NCBI GenBank assembly: GCA_946478865.1
Contig: CAMLDO010000008.1
Span: forward strand, 1-64,000
Direction: 5' to 3'
Origin: an uncultured Methylobacillus sp.
GTDB lineage: Bacteria; Pseudomonadota; Gammaproteobacteria; Burkholderiales; Methylophilaceae
DNA: 64,000 nt
The notes below the pieces were generated by a model, which was not told where the DNA came from, did no database searches, and saw nothing but the letters and a program-made list of their open reading frames with translations. Position numbers and translations under genes: made by a program. Shown here one piece after another: positions 42,601 through 51,075 of this stretch; positions within the stretch are counted from its first letter, which is position 1; each line of letters opens with the position of its first letter.

Positions 42601-45600
42601 GTTGCTTCAGGTGGCTTAGCGCCTTTTCGAAGTCGAACTGCTTGATCGCGCCATCGACCTTGGAGAAGGATTCGACGCCGAGAGCGAACCTCAGCAGGTC
42701 CAGGTTGTTCTCCAGCACGTCGCTCGCTTCGCTATCGTCTTCCGCCAGCAATCCTGCCAGCATTTGCACCACTTCGGTTACTTTGGCCAAATCCAGCGCG
42801 GATGTCGGGGTATCTGGCTGCTCCTCCTGAGGCAATGCTTGCTGGAGAGCGTCGACAAGCGCTTTCTGGGCAGCCGCAAAAGCTGTCAGCTTTTCCTCTA
42901 TGGCAGAGGCTTCCGCCTTCTGCCTTATCAGTTTCTCGATCTCGGCCGCCATCATTTGCAGTTCCGTGGCTCCGATATTGCCATTGACCCCCTTAGCGGT
43001 ATGCGCCAGCCGCTCGGCGGCGATAAAATCGCCCGCTCCCAGCGCGGAACCCAGCTCGTCGGGCAAGCCTTTCTGATTGGCGACGTATTTGCGCAGCATA
43101 CTCAGATAAAGCGGCCTCTTCCCCAACACCCGGCGCAGTCCGAGCTCCACGTCCAGCCCGATAATAGGCGGCAGCCAGGCATCCGCCAGAGATGGCTGAG
43201 AAGCTGCCGGTTTTTTCGTACTGTTTTTCCTGGGCTTGGCCTGCCGCGGCTTGATCCACTTCAGCAGCGCGCGGAACAGGTCATCGGGCTCGATCGGTTT
43301 GCCGACATGGTCGTTCATGCCCGCTTCCAGGCACTTCTGCTTGTCCTGCTCCATCGCATTCGCGGTCATCGCGACGATGGGCAAATCCTGGTAGCGCTCG
43401 TCCCTGCGGATTTCCAGCGTAGCCGTGACACCATCCATGATCGGCATCTGCATGTCCATGAGGATGATGTCGTAAGGTTTCTTCGGCAGCATTTCCAGCG
43501 TTTCCTGGCCATTGTTGGCGATGTCCACCTGAAAACCTGCATCCTCCAGCAAACCGACGGCGACCTCCTGGTTGAGATCGTTGTCCTCGGCCAGCAATAT
43601 CCTGGCGCCCTTGATTGCGGCCAGATCCTCGATCACGACGGAAACTTCGCGGGCGCTGGTACGCTTTTCTTCAATCTGCCCGCCCAGCACGCGTATCACG
43701 GTGTCGAACAGGGTCGAGGCGCTGACAGGCTTGATGAGGACATCTTCCAGCTCCGCCTCTTCGGCCTCCTTGATCACTTCCTCGCGGCCATATGCGGTGA
43801 CCATGATCAGGCGCGGGACCTGTTTGAGTGAGAGATTGCGGATTGCCTGGGCAGTTTGTATGCCGTCCATGCCCGGCATACGCCAATCAAGGAAAACCAG
43901 TTCGTACGGATGTCCCGCCTCATCGGCTTGTTGTATCGCGGGCAGAGCTTCCTCACTGCCAGACGCCTGCGCCACTTCGAAAGTCATGCTCTGCAGCATG
44001 TCCTCCAGAACGTTGCGGGCCATTTCATTGTCGTCCACCACCAGCACGTGCCGTCCGCGCAGATCCGGTTCCGGCAGCAGGTTTCTGGCCGTTCCCTTGG
44101 CCTTGCCGAGGCGTGCAGTAAACCAGAAAGTACTGCCTTTGCCGAACTCACTTTCAACGCCCACGTCGCCATGCATCAAATTCGCCAGCTGCTTGGAAAT
44201 GGCCAGGCCCAGCCCTGTCCCGCCATATTTGCGGCTCGTCGAGGTATCGGCTTGCTGGAATGACTGGAAAAGCTTGCCCATCTGCTCTTCCGTCAAGCCT
44301 ATGCCGGTATCGCGCACTGCAAAGCGGATCAGCACATCGTTATCGGTTTCTTCCTGTACCCTGGCACTGACGACAATCTCGCCCTGCTCGGTAAACTTGA
44401 CCGCATTGTTGGCGTAATTGATGAGAATCTGCCCCAGCCGCAAGGAGTCGCCATTCAGATGGCGCGGCACCTTGGGATCGATGTCGAACACCAGCTCCAG
44501 CCCCTTGGCCAGCGTTTTTTCGGAAATCAGGTTGGCGACGTTGTCCAGTACCTTGTCGGTCTCGAAATCGGTCTGCTCGATCGACAGTTTGCCGGCCTCG
44601 ATCTTGGAGAAGTCGAGGATATCGTTGATGATGCCGAGCAGATGCTGCCCCGAACCCTGGATTTTCTTGATGTAATCGCGCTGGCGCGGCGTCAGGTCGG
44701 TCTTGAGGGCCAGATGCGCCATGCCGATAATCGCATTCATCGGGGTACGGATTTCGTGGCTCATGTTGGCGAGGAAATCCGACTTCATGCGCGTGGCTTC
44801 CTCCGCGAGTTCCTTCGCCCGGGCCAGCTTTTCCTCAGCCATCTTGCGTTCGGTAATGTCGCGCACCGAGGCGCATACGCTAGTGCCGCGGCCGCCCATC
44901 GTAGGCAGAATCGAAAGCCCGACCTCCACCGGAAATTCGCTTCCATCCTTGCGCCGGCCCTTCAGTCTCATGCCGGCCCCCATGGGTCTGGACCCTTTCT
45001 CCTTCATGAAGCCGGCCCGTTTGGCAGGGTGGCCTTCGCGGATGTCCAGGGGCACGAGTTCATCCACGTTGTGGCCAGTCAATTCCCCTTGTTCGTATCC
45101 GAATACCTCCTCCAGCTTGGGATTGCACAGCGTGATGATCCCGGACTCATCCACGACCAGCATGCCATCCGGTGCCGACTCGATGATTCCGCGGAACCAG
45201 GCCTCGGTGGTTCGCAGCTCGACCTGCTGGGCTTCCAGCTCGACCTGCTGCTCCTCCAGTTGGGCGGCCTGCTTCTCCATGCGCTGTGCCTGCTGCTGCG
45301 TCTCCCCCAGCAGGCGCTGGGTATGGAGGCTGCGCTCCAGGATTTCCATGCTCATCGCCAGCAGGGGCATGAGCCCGTCAAGCAGGGTAATCTCCCGGTT
45401 GGAGAATGGGCGAAATGCGGCCAGCTCCAGTACACCCAACACACGTTCCTGCAGCAGGATGGGCAGTACGGTGATATTTCTCGGAGTGGCCTCCCCCAAA
45501 CCCGATCCGATGGTGATGTAATCTTCGGGAGGATTGGTCAGCGTGATGGGCGCCCGCTCCATCGCACATTGCCCGACAAGTCCTTCGCCCAACGCAAAGT

Positions 45601-46618
45601 GCTGGTTCAGCCCCTTGCGCTCGCGATAGCCGTAACTTCCTAGCAGGCGCAATTTCTTTTCGTTCACATCGAAGATATAGAACACCCCCCAGCCAGCCGA
45701 CAGCAAGGGTGCCACTTTCGACAGAAAGTGCTGGGAGAGGTCGGTAAAATTGGTGGCCTGCTGGAGTAGCGATGCAAGCTCCCCGATATGCGACTTGACC
45801 CAGCGCTGCTCCTCCATCTGTGTGGCACTGGTCTGCAGCACCTCGACCGAGCGAGCCAAGTCGCCAATCTCATTGGCATAATCGGTATGGGGTACCTTAA
45901 GGTCCAGCTTGCCTTCTGCCAACTGCCTGACGGCGCGCTGAAGCCTTTCGGTCGGACGCTTGATGGAGAGGCTGATGAGCAAGCCGAAAATCACGCACAC
46001 CCCAGTGCCGACAGTGACCAGCAAGACCGTCAGCATCAGGCTGCGCTCTGAAATACGCTGTACCTCTAGGGCCGATTCCTGTGCCCCTCTCTCCTTTGCG
46101 TCAGCGACTTGGCTGAGTGCGTCGTCTGCGGCACTGCCAGTACTCTGGAATTCGGGAGTAGAAACAAATACGGACGCATTGTCCGGATTCCGGGCCAGCA
46201 TGGAGGTAGCGAGATCGATATCACGCTGATAATTGGCATATAGTTCTTCAAACTTGGCAAGCTTGCGGTTGACCTCTTCGCGGAAAATTTGAGACCGTGC
46301 AACTTCCAAGGCTTTTTGCAGATTGGTCTCCGCCTCTTCCAACCGCTTTAATGCCTTATCCCTGTCGGAAATGTTCGGAGCCAGAATGGCATTGCGTAGC
46401 GAGCGGCCCATCTTTGCCAGATGGATTTGCGCTTCTTTAAGACTAGTGATGCCGAGCAGGTCTTTTTCGTAAATCAGCTGCGTCGACGCATTGGTGACTT
46501 CCTGACTGTGAATGGAGTTGATACCGATAGCCACGATCAACACCAGTCCCAAGCCACAGCCTATCGCCAGCTTGAGGTTGAGGGTCAGTTTTTCCAGCGC
46601 CGTAAATCTTTGCGTCAT
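42569..46618 (-). CDS. Hybrid sensor kinase: HAMP-GAF-PAS-HisKA-ATPase-REC-REC-HPt
   Basis: 1349 residues from the ATG at 46618 (GGGAG upstream; a TTG 18 bp earlier is less likely). Two membrane helices (about 17-35 and 195-218) flank a helical periplasmic domain; then HAMP (220-275), GAF (280-430), coiled coil, PAS (475-595), HisKA with His621 (MSHEIRTPMN), ATPase (NAVKF, GGTGLGLAI), receiver 1 (Asp911), receiver 2 (Asp1055) and a C-terminal HPt with His1206 (AERLAHTAKGVNGN). This is a complete phosphorelay in one chain that can pass phosphate to outside receivers, plausibly those of the next genes. Confidence 0.94.
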   Translation of the reverse strand: MTQRFTALEKLTLNLKLAIGCGLGLVLIVAIGINSIHSQEVTNASTQLIYEKDLLGITSLKEAQIHLAKMGRSLRNAILAPNISDRDKALKRLEEAETNLQKALEVARSQIFREEVNRKLAKFEELYANYQRDIDLATSMLARNPDNASVFVSTPEFQSTGSAADDALSQVADAKERGAQESALEVQRISERSLMLTVLLVTVGTGVCVIFGLLISLSIKRPTERLQRAVRQLAEGKLDLKVPHTDYANEIGDLARSVEVLQTSATQMEEQRWVKSHIGELASLLQQATNFTDLSQHFLSKVAPLLSAGWGVFYIFDVNEKKLRLLGSYGYRERKGLNQHFALGEGLVGQCAMERAPITLTNPPEDYITIGSGLGEATPRNITVLPILLQERVLGVLELAAFRPFSNREITLLDGLMPLLAMSMEILERSLHTQRLLGETQQQAQRMEKQAAQLEEQQVELEAQQVELRTTEAWFRGIIESAPDGMLVVDESGIITLCNPKLEEVFGYEQGELTGHNVDELVPLDIREGHPAKRAGFMKEKGSRPMGAGMRLKGRRKDGSEFPVEVGLSILPTMGGRGTSVCASVRDITERKMAEEKLARAKELAEEATRMKSDFLANMSHEIRTPMNAIIGMAHLALKTDLTPRQRDYIKKIQGSGQHLLGIINDILDFSKIEAGKLSIEQTDFETDKVLDNVANLISEKTLAKGLELVFDIDPKVPRHLNGDSLRLGQILINYANNAVKFTEQGEIVVSARVQEETDNDVLIRFAVRDTGIGLTEEQMGKLFQSFQQADTSTSRKYGGTGLGLAISKQLANLMHGDVGVESEFGKGSTFWFTARLGKAKGTARNLLPEPDLRGRHVLVVDDNEMARNVLEDMLQSMTFEVAQASGSEEALPAIQQADEAGHPYELVFLDWRMPGMDGIQTAQAIRNLSLKQVPRLIMVTAYGREEVIKEAEEAELEDVLIKPVSASTLFDTVIRVLGGQIEEKRTSAREVSVVIEDLAAIKGARILLAEDNDLNQEVAVGLLEDAGFQVDIANNGQETLEMLPKKPYDIILMDMQMPIMDGVTATLEIRRDERYQDLPIVAMTANAMEQDKQKCLEAGMNDHVGKPIEPDDLFRALLKWIKPRQAKPRKNSTKKPAASQPSLADAWLPPIIGLDVELGLRRVLGKRPLYLSMLRKYVANQKGLPDELGSALGAGDFIAAERLAHTAKGVNGNIGATELQMMAAEIEKLIRQKAEASAIEEKLTAFAAAQKALVDALQQALPQEEQPDTPTSALDLAKVTEVVQMLAGLLAEDDSEASDVLENNLDLLRFALGVESFSKVDGAIKQFDFEKALSHLKQRAGELEIAVA

Positions 46619-46691
46619 CGGGCGTGCTCCCTGCAATTATTTGTTTTTCAGGATATTACTCCAGATTCGCAACCCCTCTATTAAATCGAGG

Positions 46692-48128
46692 TTAATACCG
46701 TTCAAAAATCCTGTAATAACTATCGATGGGGGAAAACAAGGCCTTGCCGGAAAAGCCTATGGATTCGGACTGCCCGAGGAATAACAGCCCATGCGGTACG
46801 AGACTATCGTGAAACTTTTGAAAAAGACTCTCCTGTGCATCCGTCTTCAGGTATATCAACAGGTTTCTGCAACTGATCAGATCCAGCTTTTGCAGCGGTT
46901 CGCGCCGCAACACATCGCCGCGCTCGAACTGGCACATGTCCTGCAAGCGCCGATCGACCTGCCAGGACTCTCCCCGTGAGTGGAAATAACGCTCGTGAAG
47001 TACCGGGTCCATCTCCTTGAAGGCACTTTTTTTATAAATGCCAGCTTCCGCATGAGAGATCGCTTCGGCATTCAAGTCGGTGCCGACTATTGATATTGCA
47101 AACTCATGCACACGTTCCCTCAGAAGTTCGGTCAGGATGATGGCGAGGGTATAAACCTCTTCTCCAGAGGCACAGCCTGGCACCCATATCTGAATGTCTT
47201 CCCCAGGGTTTTTGCGTTCGACAAGGCGATGCAATTCCCGCTGAAGGGCATGAAAGGATGCGTGATCGCGAAAGAAGGACGAGAGTGAAACAAGGAACGC
47301 GTGCTGAAGGTTGGCGAGCTCGTCCGGGTGCTTGCGAAGATGGGTCAGATAACCTTCCACCGAAGGAATTTTCAAGGAGGCCTGGCGCTTTTCAAGGCGA
47401 CGCTGCAAGGTCCCCTCTTTGTACCCGCTGAAATCGGTCCCCGTAGCCTGCATCACAAGCTGCAGGATTTTTTTGAGTGCCGGCTCGACATGCACATCTT
47501 CCCACCGGGAGAATCGTGCTTCCCCGGGATGGCTCGGCTTGATGCCGGGAAGCCGCGCAAGAATTTCTTCGGGAAGATCCGACTCACTAAACACATGATC
47601 GATCGCCCCAGCGGCAATCGCAGAAGCCGGCATGCCGTTATAAACGGCCGCTTCCGGATCCTGAGCAAAGGTTATCCCGCCATGCGACCTGATTGCACGG
47701 CACCCTGACGTACCGTCCGAACCCGTTCCGGAGAGGATCACCCCTACGCCACGGCTTTTACAGTTATCGGCGATGGAGTTGAACAGAACATCGACGGAAG
47801 GCGTCGACAGCATATGCGCCAGCGGCGGCTGCAAGTGGATCAGGCCATCCTTGACCACACCATTCCTGCCCGGGGGGATCAGATAAATACGATCAGGCAG
47901 CAACTTCTCATCCGGCAAGGCCTGCGTTACCGGCAAGGGGGAAACCCGATTGAGCAGCTCGACCATCAAGGCCGAGTGCGCATCCTGGGCCATGTGCTGG
48001 GAAATGACATAAGTGACATATCCTGTCGCCCGCATTTTCGGCAGTAACGATAGCAAGGCTTCGAGGCCTCCTGCCGAGGCGCCAATGGCAACCATGTACA
48101 ATCTCGTGCCGGTCTGCGAATGCGCCAT
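46692..48128 (-). CDS. CheB-CheR fusion (methylesterase-methyltransferase)
   Basis: 478 residues. The N-terminal CheB methylesterase domain (about 10-190) has the triad Ser18, His45 and Asp138 (GASAGG, SQHMAQ, GTGSDGTSG) but no receiver domain. The C-terminal CheR domain (about 205-478) has the SAM-binding VPGCASGEEVYTL and CRNLLIYL. Longer fusions of this class end in PAS/kinase domains; this one does not. No methyl-accepting receptor is in the window. It heads the signalling cluster, 73 bp before the hybrid kinase, and might act on that membrane protein's helical region (speculation). Confidence 0.92.
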   Translation of the reverse strand: MAHSQTGTRLYMVAIGASAGGLEALLSLLPKMRATGYVTYVISQHMAQDAHSALMVELLNRVSPLPVTQALPDEKLLPDRIYLIPPGRNGVVKDGLIHLQPPLAHMLSTPSVDVLFNSIADNCKSRGVGVILSGTGSDGTSGCRAIRSHGGITFAQDPEAAVYNGMPASAIAAGAIDHVFSESDLPEEILARLPGIKPSHPGEARFSRWEDVHVEPALKKILQLVMQATGTDFSGYKEGTLQRRLEKRQASLKIPSVEGYLTHLRKHPDELANLQHAFLVSLSSFFRDHASFHALQRELHRLVERKNPGEDIQIWVPGCASGEEVYTLAIILTELLRERVHEFAISIVGTDLNAEAISHAEAGIYKKSAFKEMDPVLHERYFHSRGESWQVDRRLQDMCQFERGDVLRREPLQKLDLISCRNLLIYLKTDAQESLFQKFHDSLVPHGLLFLGQSESIGFSGKALFSPIDSYYRIFERY

Positions 48129-48205
48129 TTGGCCTTTATTTAACCTTTCCTCTACCCATGGCTTTTGATCAGCCCGTCAAAACGACGGAGCAATCGTAGC
48201 GCAGT

Positions 48206-49564
48206 TTACTGCATCGCCATGCGCGACTTGGAAAGTGGCGGATTGGAAGCGAAATAGCGCTTGATACCGGACAGAATTGCGTCGGCCATCTTGTTCTGAT
48301 AGGCCTCGTCATTGAGCCTGCGCTCTTCCTCCGGATTGCTGATGAAGGCAGTCTCGACAAGGATGGAAGGGATATCGGGGGATTTCAGCACGGCGAAACC
48401 GGCTTGCTCGACCGCGGATTTATGCAGGGTGTTGATTTCGCCGAGATGGCCGAGCACGGCCTTGGCAAGCTTGAGGCTGTCGTTGATCGTCGCCGTTTGC
48501 GAGAGATCGAGCAGCGTCTTGGCGAGGTAGGGATCCTTCACGTCGAGGCGCACGCCGCCGATAAGGTCGGATTCGTTTTCCTTCTTGGCCAGGTAACGCG
48601 CCATCGCACTGGTCGCGCCGCGTTCGGACAGCGCGAACACGGACGAGCCGCGCGCTTCGGGTTTGACGAAGGCATCGGCGTGGATGGAGACAAACAGATC
48701 GGCCTGCAGCTTACGCGCCTTGACCACACGTCCATGCAGCGGAATGAAGTAGTCGGCGTCGCGTGTCAGCACGCCGCGCATATTGGGCTCGGCATCCAGC
48801 TTGGCCTTGAGTTTCTTGGCGATGGCCAGCGTCACGTCCTTCTCGTGCGTACCGCTGGCGCCACGAGCGCCGGGATCTTCGCCACCGTGGCCCGCATCGA
48901 TGGCCACGGTAATCAGGCGCACCATCTCCCCGTTGGCAGCCGGCTTCTCTTCGATGATAGATTTTGGCATCGCATCGGCCGGGGGCTCGGTGACGGTAGG
49001 AATCTTGGCAATGGCGACATCAACCGCCTTGTCCGGCGGGACATAGCCGCCCGGCTCGGAAGAAGCGGTCTGCGTCTGCTCCGAGCCTGTGACAGCGGGC
49101 ATGTTATCGACCGGCTTTTCGCGCTCCTGCAGCATCGCCATCAAGGGATCTTGCGGCGGATAGACGTCCAGCACGAGGCGGTGCTTGTACTCGCCGGCAG
49201 GCGGAAGGGAGAAGAACGAAGGCTTGACCTCGGACTTGAGATCGACCACGAGGCGCACCACACCGGGCTTGAAGTAGGCGACGCGCACCTGCTTGATGTA
49301 GGGGTCGCTGGAAAGAATCTTGTCGGACAGCGTTTTGAGATTGGCGCCGAGATCGACGTTTTCGAGATCCAGCACCAGGCGATCCGGATCCTTCAGCGTC
49401 ATCATCTTGTGATTGATCGGCTGGGAAGATTCGAGGGTGATGCGGGTATAGTCGGCAGCGGGCCAGACGCGAGCGGCGGAAACGGTGATGGGCGCAGCTT
49501 CGGCGGTGAGCGCGAGGCCGAGCAGGCATACGGCTATCAGCAGTTTCACAGGGCGTTCAAGCAT
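48206..49564 (-). CDS. amiC: N-acetylmuramoyl-L-alanine amidase AmiC
   Basis: 452 residues. The ATG at 49564 has AGGAAGAG upstream; a GTG at 49549 that overlaps the tsaE stop (GTGA) would also give a good signal peptide. Signal peptide, AMIN domain (about 25-130) for septal targeting, a Pro/Glu-rich linker, then zinc amidase_3 (about 215-440) with DAGHGGEDPGA, THEKDV, SIHADAF and VETAFISN supplying zinc and catalytic residues. It cuts septal peptidoglycan during division. It is coupled to tsaE, a common order in proteobacteria. Confidence 0.94.
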   Translation of the reverse strand: MLERPVKLLIAVCLLGLALTAEAAPITVSAARVWPAADYTRITLESSQPINHKMMTLKDPDRLVLDLENVDLGANLKTLSDKILSSDPYIKQVRVAYFKPGVVRLVVDLKSEVKPSFFSLPPAGEYKHRLVLDVYPPQDPLMAMLQEREKPVDNMPAVTGSEQTQTASSEPGGYVPPDKAVDVAIAKIPTVTEPPADAMPKSIIEEKPAANGEMVRLITVAIDAGHGGEDPGARGASGTHEKDVTLAIAKKLKAKLDAEPNMRGVLTRDADYFIPLHGRVVKARKLQADLFVSIHADAFVKPEARGSSVFALSERGATSAMARYLAKKENESDLIGGVRLDVKDPYLAKTLLDLSQTATINDSLKLAKAVLGHLGEINTLHKSAVEQAGFAVLKSPDIPSILVETAFISNPEEERRLNDEAYQNKMADAILSGIKRYFASNPPLSKSRMAMQ

Positions 49565-50019
49565 TCTCTTCCTGGTTCCGTCCCGGCTGCCAGCGTGGCT
49601 CTACGCCCCGCGCCATGCGGTTCCAGCGAAACCACGATGTCAGCGCGAGGCAACAGATTGCCAGCCTTGTCCGGCCATTCGATCAGGCATACGGATTGCG
49701 GATTGAAGTAATCGCGGAAGCCTGCGGCCTCCCATTCTTCCGGATCTGCAAATCTGTATAAATCAAAGTGATAGAAGTATATTCCAGAAATTACGTAAGG
49801 TTCAACCAATGTATAGGTAGGGCTTTTGACTTTGCCCTCATAACCCAGCCCACGCAACAGCCCGCGCGCCGTTGTGGTCTTGCCCGCGCCGAGGTCTCCT
49901 TGCAGCCAGACGCTGAGCCCGCCCTTGAGAATGCGACCGAGACGCGCGCCGAACGCCAGTGTCGCGGCTTCGTCAGGCAGGTCCAGTGTTATATGATCCG
50001 GGTTATGCAAGGACATCAT
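49546..50019 (-). CDS. tsaE: tRNA threonylcarbamoyladenosine ATPase TsaE
   Basis: 157 residues; a P-loop ATPase with Walker A GDLGAGKTT (about residues 41-49), SPTYTLVEPY (about 66-75), HFDLYR, and the Walker-B-like VCLIEWPDKAG. It is needed for t6A modification of ANN-decoding tRNAs with TsaB and TsaD. The start region overlaps the divergent queG start by about 15 bp; the second ATG (50016) is an alternative. It overlaps amiC downstream. Confidence 0.94.
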   Translation of the reverse strand: MMSLHNPDHITLDLPDEAATLAFGARLGRILKGGLSVWLQGDLGAGKTTTARGLLRGLGYEGKVKSPTYTLVEPYVISGIYFYHFDLYRFADPEEWEAAGFRDYFNPQSVCLIEWPDKAGNLLPRADIVVSLEPHGAGRRATLAAGTEPGRECLNAL

Positions 50020-51075
50020 TCATTCGATCCGCAACGGCTTGCCGACGACATCAAGGCCTGGGGCAAGGCTCTGGGTTTCCAACATATCGGCATTACCGAT
50101 ACAGACTTGAGTGCAGCCGAGCCGCGCTACATGGAATGGCTGCAACAGGGATTTCACGGCGCCATGGATTATATGGCAAAACACGGCACCAAACGCACGC
50201 GGCCGGACGAGCTCGTGCCCGGCACGGTGCGCGTGATTTCGGTACGCATGGATTACCGGCCGCCCGAAACGCGCGACAGCTGGGAAGTGATGGAGCACGG
50301 CGAACAGGCCTACATCTCGCGCTATGCACTCGGCCGCGATTACCACAAGGTGTTGCGCGCTCGCATGCAGCAGTTGTGCGACCGCATCGCGCAGGAGATC
50401 GGAGAATTCGGTTACCGGGTATTCACCGACAGCGCGCCGGTACTGGAAGTGCAGCTCGCCGAGAAATCCGGGCTGGGCTGGCGCGGCAAGCATACGCTGC
50501 TGCTGTCGCGAGAAGCCGGTTCATGGTTTTTTCTCGGCGAAATCTACACCGATCTGCCCTTGCCTATCGACACGCCCGGCAAGAATCACTGCGGCACTTG
50601 CCAGGCCTGCATCGACATCTGCCCGACGCAAGCGATCGTCGCGCCTTATAGCGTGGACGCGCGGCGCTGCATTTCCTATCTCACGATCGAGCTCAAGGAA
50701 AGCATCCCGGAAGACTTGCGCCCGCTCATTGGTAACCGCGTCTACGGTTGCGACGACTGCCAGTTGGCCTGCCCATGGAACCGCTTCGCTCAACTGACCG
50801 GGGAACCGGATTTCCATGTGCGGCACGGGCTGGATGACGTAACGCTGGTCGAGCTGTTCGGCTGGGACGAAGCCACCTTCCAGCAGCGCATGGCCGGCAG
50901 CGCCATCTACCGCATCGGGCACGAACAATGGCTGCGCAATCTGGCCGTCGGGTTGGGGAACGCCCCGACCTCGCCCGAAATCATCGAGGCGCTGCGCCAA
51001 CGTCTCGATCATCCCTCCCCGCTCGTGCGTGAACACGTCGCCTGGGCACTGACCCGGCATAACGTTACGGTTTAG
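50005..51075 (+). CDS. queG: Epoxyqueuosine reductase QueG
   Basis: 356 residues from the ATG at 50005 (an ATG at 49993 is possible). The cobalamin-dependent enzyme reduces epoxyqueuosine to queuosine in tRNA. Two 4Fe-4S clusters are shown by CGTCQACIDICPTQAI (about residues 195-210) and CISYLTIE with GCDDCQLACPWN (about 248-256). The C-terminus has HEAT-like helices that bind the tRNA anticodon arm. Head-to-head overlap with tsaE, another tRNA-modification gene, means both are read from the same short region. Confidence 0.94.
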   Translation: MQGHHSFDPQRLADDIKAWGKALGFQHIGITDTDLSAAEPRYMEWLQQGFHGAMDYMAKHGTKRTRPDELVPGTVRVISVRMDYRPPETRDSWEVMEHGEQAYISRYALGRDYHKVLRARMQQLCDRIAQEIGEFGYRVFTDSAPVLEVQLAEKSGLGWRGKHTLLLSREAGSWFFLGEIYTDLPLPIDTPGKNHCGTCQACIDICPTQAIVAPYSVDARRCISYLTIELKESIPEDLRPLIGNRVYGCDDCQLACPWNRFAQLTGEPDFHVRHGLDDVTLVELFGWDEATFQQRMAGSAIYRIGHEQWLRNLAVGLGNAPTSPEIIEALRQRLDHPSPLVREHVAWALTRHNVTV

